Shown: piece after piece, positions 12,497 through 21,397 of the stretch
How positions within the stretch are numbered: position 1 is the first letter of the stretch
Layout of the letters: each line of letters starts with the position of its first letter
Source: Theodoxus fluviatilis
Lineage: Eukaryota > Mollusca > Gastropoda > Cycloneritida > Neritidae
NCBI GenBank assembly: GCA_034096865.1
Contig: JAWQFJ010001268.1
Location: 21,001-85,000 of the forward strand
Direction of reading: 5' to 3'
DNA length: 64,000 bases
The notes under the pieces: generated by a model
Told to the model about the DNA's origin: nothing
What the model saw: only the letters and a program-made list of their open reading frames with translations
Databases searched by the model: none
Translations under genes and position numbers: made by a program

Positions 12497-13111
12497 CATG
12501 CATAATAATAATAGTTTATTCATAAGCACATACCTTCCCTTGACAGGTGAGCTCATGGCGTTTACGATCCAAAGAATCAACACTCATACAACCACTCAAC
12601 ACCACATTCCCACAAAAAACTCACACACAACACACATAAACAAAAAACAAAAACTATGATCCAATAGAACAAATAGAACAAACTATACAATATACACAGC
12701 ACTTGCCGGCCAGGTCAAGTAAGGCGAAGCAGCTCAGCGGGAAAGGCGGATCGGAAGAGGTGGGTCTTTAGAGCACTTTTGAACTGGGGCAGTGTCACAA
12801 AATGACGGACTGGGAGAGGGAGACTATTCCAGGTTACAGGTCCGATATAGGAGAAGGCACGCTGTCCTTGAGTTTTCTTATTACTGCGGGGGACCTTGAG
12901 CATTCCAGTCAGTAGCTGAGCGTAGCGATCTGGAGAGCGTGTAGACTGCAATAATTTCTGTAAGAGCGTGTGGTGCGGTGTTGTCGATGGCCTTGAAGCA
13001 CAAAGTAGCAAGTTTATAGTCTATCCTCTGAGAGATGGGGAGCCAGTAAAGTGTGTGTAGGAGTGATGAGACATGGGTACGCTTGGGACATCGAAAAACT
13101 AGCCTAGCAGC
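12497..13111 (-). pseudogene. 5'-truncated LINE, C-terminal end plus 3' UTR
   Basis: Read on the minus strand, this is the carboxy-terminal end of a non-LTR retrotransposon reverse transcriptase ORF. It holds a YWLPISQRIDYKL-like block followed by WNSLPLPVRH and FKSALKTHLF, the motif order typical of the C-terminus of CR1/L2/jockey-like elements. A frameshift separates the first block from the rest, near 12955-12975, so it is not translatable. The stop lies at about 12715. A 3' UTR of about 220 bp follows and ends at 12497 in GAATAAACTATTATTATT, a polyadenylation-like word running into an (ATT)n tail. The reverse transcriptase core is absent. At 13112 the LINE sequence stops at the microsatellite tail of a SINE. 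Confidence 0.8.
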
Positions 13112-13268
13112 ACAATTCTGGATGGATGGATGGATGGATGGATGGATTGAGTTTTACGGCCTATCCGCCTTTGTGGACTATGCAAAGCCATCGATCTCGA
13201 CAATCACTAGAACAGACTGGAGTACGCGTAAGTCAAAGTATGGCTTCGCTAGTTATTCGCCTCTTTAA
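13112..13268 (-). repeat. TACGGCC SINE with (GGAT) tail
   Basis: Six GGAT repeats on the plus strand lead into GAGTTTTACGGCC and the usual family body. The copy is truncated after TTATTCGCCTCTT. The tail abuts the truncated LINE on the left, and a (TG)n tract follows on the right. Confidence 0.8.
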
Positions 13269-13287
13269 TAATCCCATCGATACGTGG

Positions 13288-13289
13288 GT

Positions 13290-13332
<43 letters not shown>

Positions 13333-13409
13333 CGTGCGTGTGTGCGAGTGAGTGCGTTCGTTTGTGTGTGCGCGTGCGCGCTTGTGTGTACACTAGTGAG
13401 TGTGTGAGT

Positions 13410-13456
<47 letters not shown>

Positions 13457-13466
13457 GTGTGTGTGA
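13288..13466. repeat. (TG)n microsatellite
   Basis: Two long TG runs are separated by about 80 bp of imperfect TG/CG/GAGTG sequence. Alternating purine-pyrimidine tracts of this type can adopt Z-DNA (established knowledge). Open frames here are artefacts of the repeat. Confidence 0.95.
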
Positions 13467-13469
13467 GAA

Positions 13470-14215
13470 AGACAAAGCGAGAGATAGACTCATAAACAAA
13501 GATCCGTACGGATGGACAACTTTGGCTTCACGGTAACTGTTATCAGCGTCTTAACCCACGCAAACCACAACCCTTCGACGTTTTTGTTCATTTATCAACA
13601 GCCAAAGTGGATTCCTAGCGACAAAAACCAACCGTAAGCCAATCTGCGCCCTGCACCGATGCGACATATTGGAGCAGTGTTTGCTATAGGTCTAGCGCTG
13701 CATACAGAAACTTTAACAGAAAACTGTTTTGATTGGAAAGGTTGAGAGGCAAAACAGGAATGCTATGCCAAGAGATACACGTAGGTACAACATGAAACAA
13801 AACGTGAAGCAATAAAAGTTCAACACATTGATATAAATAATTTTTATTGAGAGTGACTGCACAGTATTGTCCATATACTTTGATAAAAAGGCAAGATAAT
13901 TACAAAATTTGGTGCGTTATGTGCATGTAACATCAGCTCAAAGAGCAGATTCATGCAAAAATCTTGACTTTCATAAGATTTCAGACTTCGAAAATAAAAA
14001 AATCTGGAAGAGTGTACATTTATCATTATACTTTTCAATATTGACAATCAAATGGATACAGAGTTCATCAAAATCAGTGACTTCTCGGTGAATTAATTGC
14101 GTTAAGAGATTATCAAAGTGTTCATGAAAATGTTACGCACCTTGAAAAATCTTTCTCTATTTCATGCAACGTTGGGTGCTGTACGTCATGTGAGCGGACG
14201 GACTTATCCAATACT
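13470..14215. other. No recognisable gene or element
   Basis: AT-leaning sequence with open frames below 70 codons. Nothing identified. Confidence 0.45.
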
Positions 14216-14216
14216 G

Positions 14217-14393
14217 GGTGGATGGAATTTTATGTTCTATCAGCCTTTGTAGGCTATGTAAGTCCATTGATCTTGAAATCACTTACACTAGTTGAAGTAC
14301 GAGCAAGTCAAGTCCGATTTGCCTAGCTTTTCACCTCACCAAGCACGGGTAGATGCCGTGGGTCTTTTCTTTTCCCTAACCCACATGGGGACG
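14217..14393 (-). repeat. TACGGCC SINE
   Basis: TGGATGGAATTTTATGTTCT, TCAGCCTTTGTAGGCTATGT, AAGTCCATTGAT, GAGCAAGTCAAG and CTAACCCACATGGGG follow family order. The left junction keeps only about two GGAT units. Confidence 0.75.
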
Positions 14394-15397
14394 GGCACTC
14401 CAAGAGATTTTGTCAAACATGAAACCCGCCTTCTCTTCTCCTCTCAACTACCTTCCTTGCAGCACGTAATATTTACAACGTCTCAGCTTTTCAGGAAGGG
14501 GCGGACTTGCACGTAATGTGCCTCAAAGTGGTAAGGGTTTGCGTACACACTGCTGTCTTAGCAACGTAAAAAGCAGTAAGTCGGGGTGGTGCTCGCGCTG
14601 AAAAGCGTCCAATACACAAGGAAACTCCGGGAGGAGACATTAACACTCTGTGTCGGGGAGCTGAAAGACGGGTAGGAGTTACGGGTGGGCAGACTAGCTG
14701 CCGGAGTGCACTAATCGGGGTGGGTCAGCGACGGGCGATGGTGGGGTAGATAGTGGCGTTTTATGGGTAAGGGCTTTACCCCACTCTAGATAACATCGTC
14801 CGGGGTAGAACTACCCAAGACCCGAGCAAGAATGAGGAATGAAGGAAACACGAAATGAGGAAAACAGACACGCAATACTCATGCGGCAGAAAAGGAATAC
14901 AGGAGATACTAATTGAAACATGCCTGTAAGACAGTTATGAGCAATGCATAGACGACAGTAGGCGATTAGTGAAATAGTATCAACTTTGATCCTACCTTGA
15001 AAGTAAGTGCGCGAGAAGATACGACGGGATGCAGAAACTGAACGAACGAAAGATACAAGATAAAGGTACGGTTTTATATAGTGTATATAGGTTTTATATA
15101 GTGATGTATCACCCATGTCCGAGTCTCGAAACGCTTTACACTCTATCCCCCATTATCGAACCCATTTATCCATCCTTCACTGCACATCAAGACATGTAAG
15201 ACGCGCACAGTCATGTAACTCCGCTCCCTGGGGAGCATTCCAACCCCCTGCTAGTTTATGGCCGCAAGCAAGGGTCATCTGCACTAATTTGAATAAAGCA
15301 CGCCATCGTAGCCTTTCCAGGTATTCAGTGTTACTCATGGGTGGGGAGAAGCAATGAGCGTTAAGCACCATGCCCAAGAATTTAACTGTAGGACTCG
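14394..15397. other. No recognisable gene or element
   Basis: Two direct copies of GGTTTTATATAGTG are present near 15070-15105. Otherwise only short open frames are seen. Confidence 0.45.
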
Positions 15398-15602
15398 TGA
15401 TGGATGGAGTTTTACGGCCCATCAGCATTTGTAGGATATGTAAGGCCATTGACCACGATCATCACTGGAACTTAACGGTATTAGCAACTCAGGTCACGTG
15501 TTCCCCAGTTGCCTTTTTCGAATCGTGTAGGGAGACGCAGTGGGTCTATTCTTACCCCCAATCCACAGGTGAGTCTATTCTTACCCCCAATCCACAGGTG
15601 GA
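15398..15602 (-). repeat. TACGGCC SINE with duplicated 5' end
   Basis: A well-preserved copy from GATGGATGGAGTTTTACGGC. At its far end the segment TCTATTCTTACCCCCAATCC plus ACAGGTG is duplicated in tandem (about 15551-15602), a local duplication not seen in the other copies. Confidence 0.85.
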
Positions 15603-15654
15603 TAGACTCCGCGAAGTTTCAAACGCACTACCGCTAGAGACAGCGGACGAGAGC

Positions 15655-15963
15655 GTATACTTGACTTGACTTGACTTGACTTTTACGACGTTTGAGGCCT
15701 TTTGTGAGGCCTGTTCGACGTTCTATGTGATAAACTAACTTTGCTGCGATGCGTGGCGGGCTAACTACTAGATCTATTGCATATTTTGGCATTCTGGTGT
15801 GTAGAGGGTGGGGAGATATTTCCAGTGTTCGTCGAGTGCAACTTTGAAGTCATGGACTGAGTCAGCTGTGACAACTGCATCTGGTAGGTTATTCCAGGTT
15901 TTGATGATACGTTGTGAGAAGAAGTTCTTCCTGATGTTCAGCCGAAAGCTGTCTTTATGGAGT
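15655..15963 (-). pseudogene. LINE 3' end, downstream part of a split copy
   Basis: Minus-strand translation gives a reverse-transcriptase C-terminal segment with IRKNFFSQRIIKTWNNLP, then a stop near 15775. A short 3' UTR follows, with a hairpin (AGGCCT, loop CACAA, AGGCCT), the word CGTAAAAG and a pentanucleotide (TCAAG)n tail at 15655-15682. The ORF is interrupted at 15963 by the LTR element, and the upstream portion resumes in the same frame at 21398. This part is therefore the C-terminal half of one LINE copy that the LTR element landed in. Confidence 0.8.
15960..15963. other. Target-site duplication GAGT (left)
   Basis: GAGT directly precedes the LTR terminus TGTTACG. The same four bases follow the other LTR at 21394-21397. 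LINE reading continues across the pair, so this is a true integration footprint. Confidence 0.75.
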
Positions 15964-17158
15964 TGTTACGAACGGGGCTCTTTATCTCCCATTCAAGAGA
16001 GATTGGTCTAGGGGTTTTTCTTACCGTTCCATAACATTCTCTTTCATTCCATGCAATGCAAGTGAACAAGACATCACCGAGGAGAAAGTGTGAATTGAAC
16101 TTTAAAGATGACTTTTAATAATACAGGTGAAAAGATAATTCTTACTATGACTAATTTAAAGTATCAAAATGTAAGGTTTAGCCAGCCAGCCTTTGAAATA
16201 CGACACTTATCTGATTGCGTCAGCCTCTGCTGACCGCCGTTGAACGTAGTGTCTTTCTGATAAGGGTGAAGAAACGGTGGGCCACTAACGTCGGGTTATT
16301 TATAGCCTGGTCAGGGCTCGTTGAAGCGTGAGGCTGGTGGAAGGGAGGGTTCCATCAATCGTCTCCCCTCCAAGCTGAAACGTGGAGTAGATCAGGCGTA
16401 GCGTGGTCGGGCCGGCCTGGACTCTGGGGGGGGCGGTTTCATCATCATGTCGCTTTGCGTGGGACGGACGTTGAGGCTTGAAAGTTGTCGGGCGTGGGTC
16501 GGGGCGCGGTCAGGTCTAATCAGGCATGACTGCCTGATGCTCTCTCGGTCGGGCGGCGGAGTCGCATTCCGTCCCCATCTGGTTGACCTCCAGCGTTTTC
16601 CGTCGCACGGTCAGGTGCGGCGAGAGGTGTTGGTGAGAAGAGAGAGAGAGAGGGTCGGGGGAGGAATTTATAGGCACGCTCAGTGTCCAGTGCTGACCAA
16701 TCGCTCTCCAGACGCCATCTTGCCCTCGTCACGAGACCTCTGGTCATGGGACCTTGTTTACAAGCTGAATTCTTTTGTCTCCTCTGGTCACGAGATGTGG
16801 ATCACGGGATCTGTATCACGAGGCCGTCGTCACGAGACTGGGTCCCTTTGTCTACACACACTGACCAGTCCTATTTTTGGCACAGGCCCTACGCAGTAGA
16901 AACGTCCACATCTCCTTTGTCCTTTTCAAAATCCCACCCTGACACAATTTCCTAACTGCTGGCTGGGTTATCTAAAAGCTAGATTTGAGAACTGGCTGGC
17001 TCATATACTTATTCATTTAACTAACTTACAACTAAAATATCTTCATTCATCACATCTCCACACCTAAAGGTCGTGAATTACAGGGGATTTGGAATTCACG
17101 ATGAGTGGGCAAATATATATATTGAATCAACTTAAGCAAAAGCTCTCTATTCATGACA
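15964..17158 (-). repeat. 3' LTR (longer form)
   Basis: 1195-bp terminal repeat. From 16662 to 17158 it matches the other LTR almost perfectly (one mismatch seen by eye). From 16414 to 16661 it is clearly diverged from it. It also carries about 340 bp (about 15982-16318) that the other LTR lacks. A TATA word in element orientation sits at 16667-16672, so the well-matched part corresponds to U3 and the diverged part to R/U5. Near the U3 start a perfect 9-bp inverted repeat, TCGTGAATT/AATTCACGA, is present. Confidence 0.88.
16667..16672 (-). promoter_or_regulatory. TATA box in 3' LTR
   Basis: The minus strand reads GCCTATAAATTCC, a good TATA match. Its position just before the diverged segment fits a U3/R boundary. 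Confidence 0.55.
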
Positions 17159-17310
17159 TCCCTACACCTAATGTCGTGAATTACAGGGGATTTGGAATTC
17201 ACGATGAGTGGGCAAATATATATATTGAATCAACTTAAGCAAAAACATCTCTATTCATGACATCCCTACACCTAATGTCGTGAATTACAGGGGATTTGGA
17301 ATTCACGATG
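17055..17310 (-). repeat. 104-bp tandem units at the LTR/internal junction
   Basis: The 104-bp terminal segment of the 3' LTR (17055-17158) is followed by a second copy (17159-17262) and a partial third (17263-17310). Each unit carries GTCGTGAATTACAGGGGATT and GGAATTCACGATG, and each full unit ends in TTCATGACA. In element orientation the U3 start and the purine-leaning GGTGTAGGGA word before it are therefore repeated just upstream of the real 3' LTR. Confidence 0.9.
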
Positions 17311-17537
17311 GGGGTAAATGACTATTTAACACATCATTTGTCTACTTCATGTAAGGTTGTAACCTTCTCTGGCAGTTACACATTTTCTAATCACTATCCA
17401 GGGTGAATACATCAATACAGTGGCATGCAAATACAAAGGGGGAAACACACAGGAGGATAGACACATGTTTGCTTCTACCTGTGAAAGGTTACATATGTCT
17501 CTGGTCGTAGTCGTCAGCTAGTGAACTATAGGTCTAG

Positions 17538-20216
17538 TCAGACAGACATATCCATTTTCTCATTCCCATTCGACCATTCCTCCAAGTTCAGACTTCTCTT
17601 CTTCCGTTTCTTCCATTCATGCCCTCTTCTCCCTCTCTGCTTTGCCTCGCCGGGACAGTCATTAACACGCCCTGTCCACCCGCCACCTGGGGTCTCAATG
17701 GGCTCGGCACTTTCCATCCCTGTCTCTACACAAGATTCAGTCCTCACCTCCCTCTTGCAGTCCTCCATGGCCACATGGGGCTGTAGTACACTCTTCATTC
17801 CTTCAACTGTCCTCTCCTCCTCTTCTTTCACACACGCGTATCCTCCTTCCACAGTCACCACTGGGAAAGGCACACATTTCTCGCCTCCTAAGCTAGTCCC
17901 AGGCACTCTCCTCAATTGGACATCTCGCCGCGGATAGCGTTTACTCGATACACTCCTCTGGTATCTCTCACTCTCCATCCCAACGTGGTCACTCTCGCTG
18001 CTCTCTTCTGCTTTGTCACCCTTCATGACATTCACACCACTATCGGCAGGAACCGATAAACACAGACACGCTTTCACGCTTGCCTTGTTTTCTCTCTCCA
18101 CCTGCACTATTGCTTCTTCTCTGTCTCCTTTCTCCACTTGCACTACTTCCTTGGGGATGACTTGCTCAAACAGGGGTTTGAGTTCTCTATCTCCCGTCTG
18201 TTCCTCTAACAGGTTGTCTTCCTTGTTGGAGTTTACCTCTACTGGGGTGCCTGTACTGGCATCCGCCTCTGTGCTCCCCTCTGATCTCTGGCTAGGTACG
18301 TCACTGTCCTGCCCTACATCTGACTCTCCCTTTCGACTCCTGTCGCTGACTTCTGTGTCCGACTTCTCTGTCTGACTCCTGTCTTTGACCTCTAGGTCTG
18401 ATTTCTCTCCTCGGACTACTGTCTCTAAATTCTCTCCTAGGAAGGTCTCCGAGATATCTATCTCCCTTTCTGCTTCTCTTCTACGCGCACGTGTCACCTC
18501 ACATGCTGAGAACCCTGTCTCCTTTTCCCTATCTACTGTCACCGCTGGGGGTGAAGTTAGGGTTAGCTGGACCTGCCTGGCAGGTGGCACTAAGTCATTA
18601 CCCAAAATGACGTCAAAGCTTCCACAGCCTTTCATCCCATCTAGAACTGCTACTTTCACCGTTCCTGAGACTAGAGCGCTCTCTATCTCTATCTGATGGG
18701 TGGGAACGTATTTCCCGACTCCAGGAATGATTCCTGACAACCAAGTCCTCCTGTCTGTCTCTCGGCTATTGAATGGCAGTACATCACCGCGCACTATCGT
18801 CACATTAGCGCCGGTATCCCTAAGCATACGGACACGTTGCTTTGTTCCGCCTGGCAATCCTATCAGTCCCTGACTGATGTAAGAATCGAATTCCCCTCTC
18901 GGTCCGAGACCGGTGATCGGGCGAGATTCGACTCCTTTAGTGGGTTCTACACCCTCCCTGCCTAGCCACTGCGTTTTGGGCTGCTCCCTGAACACGCGAC
19001 ACACAAACATAGAATGAGACGTTGGTTGGTTAAGACGGCAATCTCTGGAGAACTGGCCGAATTCCTTACATTTATAGCACTGACTCTTGGAAAGGTCTAT
19101 CCCTTCCCGTTTCTCTCCACCCTGGTTCCTATGCCCTGCATGGCTCCCTCGACTATGACTTCCATTCCTAGAATTGTCATATGCCCTCTGATGAGGTTTC
19201 CCACCTCCAAACTTCCCTTGTGCTGGAGAGTTCCCTCTCCCTGCATTCCCCATTTGGCAGTGCACTGCCGCGTATGTGTCGCATACTGTAGCGGCCTGAT
19301 CTAGGGTTTCTACCCTGCGATCTGACAGATGCATCCTGAGATCGTCAGTCACTCTCTCATGAAACGCCTCCATGAGCATTGTCTCCCTGAGCTTCTCATA
19401 GCTATTTCCTACCTCTTCTGCCCGTAACCACCTGTCAAACGTGGTCTTCAGGTCATGTGCAAATTCTCTGAAAGTTTTTCTCTCTGCTTTCTGCAGGCTA
19501 CGGAATTTCTTTCTATAGCTTTCAGGTACGAGTTGGTACTCCCTCAAGATAGCTTCCTTCACCCTCACGTAGTCCTGACTGTCTTCTGTAGTTAGGGAAA
19601 CAAAAACGTCGCGTGCTTTTCCTACTAGCACGGACTGTAGGAGTGCTGTCCACTTTTCTCTGGGCCAGTTCCAGGTGATAGCAGTCTTCTCAAAATACTC
19701 AAAATAGCTTTCCAGATTTGCCTCATCAAATGCTGGAACTCTGTCTACCTTCACGGTGACTGACTCACTGCTGCTACTACCACTGGATTCTCTCCTGTCT
19801 CTGGCTTGTAGTTCTAGTTCTCTAAGTTTGACTTCTCTCTGCATCTCCATCTCCAGCTGCATTTGTCTCATTGCTAACTCGTGCTGCATCTCAAGCTTCC
19901 TAAGTTCTAATGGGTCTGGCATGCTTGCCATTCCATTCCTACTCCCTGGTGTCGAACGACCAGAATTTGGACCTTCTTGTTCTTCTGCTTGATTTAGACT
20001 TGCCATGTTAAAATCAAGTTCTGCCTCCTTCCCTGAATCTACCAGAATTTCCTTGTTTCTAAGACCCTCTATCAATTGTGCTCTGATGATCTCAACCCTC
20101 TGACCTTTTTTGATACTGATTTCAAAGTGCTCGGCAATCTGCAACAATTCTTTCTTTGTTGCTTTACTGAGGATTTGTTCATCTAAGTTTGTGACAAAAT
20201 TCGTAACTGTGTCCAT
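17538..20216 (-). CDS. Gag-protease polyprotein of LTR retrotransposon
   Basis: Intact ORF of 892 codons. In order: an N-terminal helical SAP-like segment (about residues 15-60), an acidic linker, a charged coiled coil rich in M, E and Q (about 103-142), a capsid-type region (about 160-320) whose second half (about 233-316, with FREFAHDLKTTFDRWL) resembles a SCAN domain, a G/S/R/N-rich basic stretch, a zinc-knuckle-like motif at 380-393, and a retropepsin-like domain with DTGA at 467-470 and ILGND at 537-541. A long acidic tail, rich in S, E and D, ends at 892. Gag would assemble the RNA-containing particle and the protease would process it. The zinc knuckle reads C-X2-C-X4-Q-X4-C; the expected histidine is glutamine, so metal binding may be impaired. 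The first ATG after the leader was taken as start. No pol follows. Confidence 0.9.
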   Translation of the reverse strand: MDTVTNFVTNLDEQILSKATKKELLQIAEHFEISIKKGQRVEIIRAQLIEGLRNKEILVDSGKEAELDFNMASLNQAEEQEGPNSGRSTPGSRNGMASMPDPLELRKLEMQHELAMRQMQLEMEMQREVKLRELELQARDRRESSGSSSSESVTVKVDRVPAFDEANLESYFEYFEKTAITWNWPREKWTALLQSVLVGKARDVFVSLTTEDSQDYVRVKEAILREYQLVPESYRKKFRSLQKAERKTFREFAHDLKTTFDRWLRAEEVGNSYEKLRETMLMEAFHERVTDDLRMHLSDRRVETLDQAATVCDTYAAVHCQMGNAGRGNSPAQGKFGGGKPHQRAYDNSRNGSHSRGSHAGHRNQGGEKREGIDLSKSQCYKCKEFGQFSRDCRLNQPTSHSMFVCRVFREQPKTQWLGREGVEPTKGVESRPITGLGPRGEFDSYISQGLIGLPGGTKQRVRMLRDTGANVTIVRGDVLPFNSRETDRRTWLSGIIPGVGKYVPTHQIEIESALVSGTVKVAVLDGMKGCGSFDVILGNDLVPPARQVQLTLTSPPAVTVDREKETGFSACEVTRARRREAEREIDISETFLGENLETVVRGEKSDLEVKDRSQTEKSDTEVSDRSRKGESDVGQDSDVPSQRSEGSTEADASTGTPVEVNSNKEDNLLEEQTGDRELKPLFEQVIPKEVVQVEKGDREEAIVQVERENKASVKACLCLSVPADSGVNVMKGDKAEESSESDHVGMESERYQRSVSSKRYPRRDVQLRRVPGTSLGGEKCVPFPVVTVEGGYACVKEEEERTVEGMKSVLQPHVAMEDCKREVRTESCVETGMESAEPIETPGGGWTGRVNDCPGEAKQRGRRGHEWKKRKKRSLNLEEWSNGNEKMDMSV

Positions 20217-20543
20217 GACTTATCTTCAAACTCAGCTAAGGTTGTCCAAAATTCTAATTCTTAACTGTCATCACCTAAGCAAAAATGTCGCATCGATTGT
20301 CAGTCTGATCAATACACAATGAAATGCATGAGCTCCTTTCACAGGTAAAGCAAGTCAAAGTAACAGAGTTGACAACACAATCTTTCGTTCAGAAACACAG
20401 CTCGTTCACTCTTTTCCAATAGGTCAATATTCTAGAAAAACAGTTTCTCACAGCTCAAATTTCTATTACAGTGGATGGAATGATTGATTCAAATCTCTTA
20501 TGAATATTTCAACTGTTACAAAGTTTTACTAGTTGTTCAAAAT

Positions 20544-20561
20544 CTCGGACTGAGCTACCCA
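20544..20561 (-). other. Primer-binding-site candidate
   Basis: Two bases after the 5' LTR (minus strand) the sequence reads TGGGTAGCTCAGTCCGAG. It starts with TGG, as expected for pairing with a tRNA CCA end, and loosely resembles the TGGGGGCTCGTCCGGG-type sites of many gypsy-like and retroviral elements. The tRNA cannot be identified from the window. Confidence 0.5.
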
Positions 20562-20563
20562 AT

Positions 20564-21393
20564 TGTTACGAACGGGGCTCTTTGAAGCGTGAGGCTGGTG
20601 GAAGGGAGGGTTCCATCAATCGTCTCCCCTCCCAGCTGAAACATGGAGTAGATCGGGCGTAGCGTGGTCAGTTGCATCGTCATGGCGATTGGCGTGGGGG
20701 CGGGCGTTGAGGCTTGAACCGGGTCAGGCGTCTGCTAGGACGCGGTCATGGCTCTAATCAGGCCTGGCTGCCTGATGCTCTCTCGGGTCGCGTGGCGGGA
20801 TTTCATCCCGCCCACCTGGTTGACCTGGGCTTCACGTCACCCGTCCAAGGGTGGCGATGATAGTCGGTGAGAAAGAGAGAGAGAGAGGGTCAGGGGAGGA
20901 ATTTATAGGCACGCTCAGTGTCCAGTGCTGACCAATCGCTCTCCAGACGCCATCTTGCCCTCGTCACGAGACCTCTGGTCATGGGACCTTGTTTACAAGC
21001 TGAATTCTTTTGTCTCCTCTGGTCACGAGATGTGGATCACGCGATCTGTATCACGAGGCCGTCGTCACGAGACTGGGTCCCTTTGTCTACACACACTGAC
21101 CAGTCCTATTTTTGGCACAGGCCCTACGCAGTAGAAACGTCCACATCTCCTTTGTCCTTTTCAAAATCCCACCCTGACACAATTTCCTAACTGCTGGCTG
21201 GGTTATCTAAAAGCTAGATTTGAGAACTGGCTGGCTCATATACTTATTCATTTAACTAACTTACAACTAAAATATCTTCATTCATCACATCTCCACACCT
21301 AAAGGTCGTGAATTACAGGGGATTTGGAATTCACGATGAGTGGGCAAATATATATATTGAATCAACTTAAGCAAAAGCTCTCTATTCATGACA
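20564..21393 (-). repeat. 5' LTR (shorter form)
   Basis: 830-bp terminal repeat. It has the same termini as the 3' LTR but lacks about 340 bp next to the TGTTACGAACGGGGCTC end. The deletion junction lies in GGGCTC, a word found at both ends of the missing segment in the longer LTR, so a microhomology deletion is likely. U3 (20898-21393) is almost identical to the partner, while 20660-20890 is not. A TATA word lies at 20902-20907. Confidence 0.88.
20902..20907 (-). promoter_or_regulatory. TATA box in 5' LTR
   Basis: GCCTATAAATTCC on the minus strand, identical to the copy in the other LTR. In this LTR it would drive genomic RNA transcription leftwards into gag. Confidence 0.55.
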
Positions 21394-21397
21394 GAGT
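21394..21397. other. Target-site duplication GAGT (right)
   Basis: Matches the GAGT at 15960-15963, immediately outside the ACA end of the 5' LTR. Confidence 0.75.

Larger units (their letters stand above)
15964..21393 (-). mobile_element. Nonautonomous gag-only LTR retrotransposon
   Basis: Full-length insertion on the minus strand, bounded by LTRs that begin and end TGT...ACA and by a 4-bp GAGT duplication. In element order it has a 5' LTR (21393-20564), a primer-binding-site candidate, a leader of about 350 bp, one gag-protease ORF, about 380 bp of noncoding sequence including repeated LTR-start units, and a 3' LTR (17158-15964). No reverse transcriptase, RNase H, integrase or envelope is encoded; only about 380 bp separates the gag stop from the 3' LTR. 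Mobilisation would need enzymes from a related full-length element (inference). The SCAN-like Gag suggests affinity to Ty3/gypsy, perhaps the Gmr1-like lineage from which vertebrate SCAN domains are thought to derive. Confidence 0.9.

Noticed and set aside
16447..16955. Plus-strand frames of 150 and 90 codons
   Set aside because: They lie inside an LTR and recur in the other LTR; no protein motif.
17521..18696. Plus-strand frames of 138, 120 and 103 codons inside the LTR element
   Set aside because: They are antisense shadows of the 892-codon gag-protease ORF.
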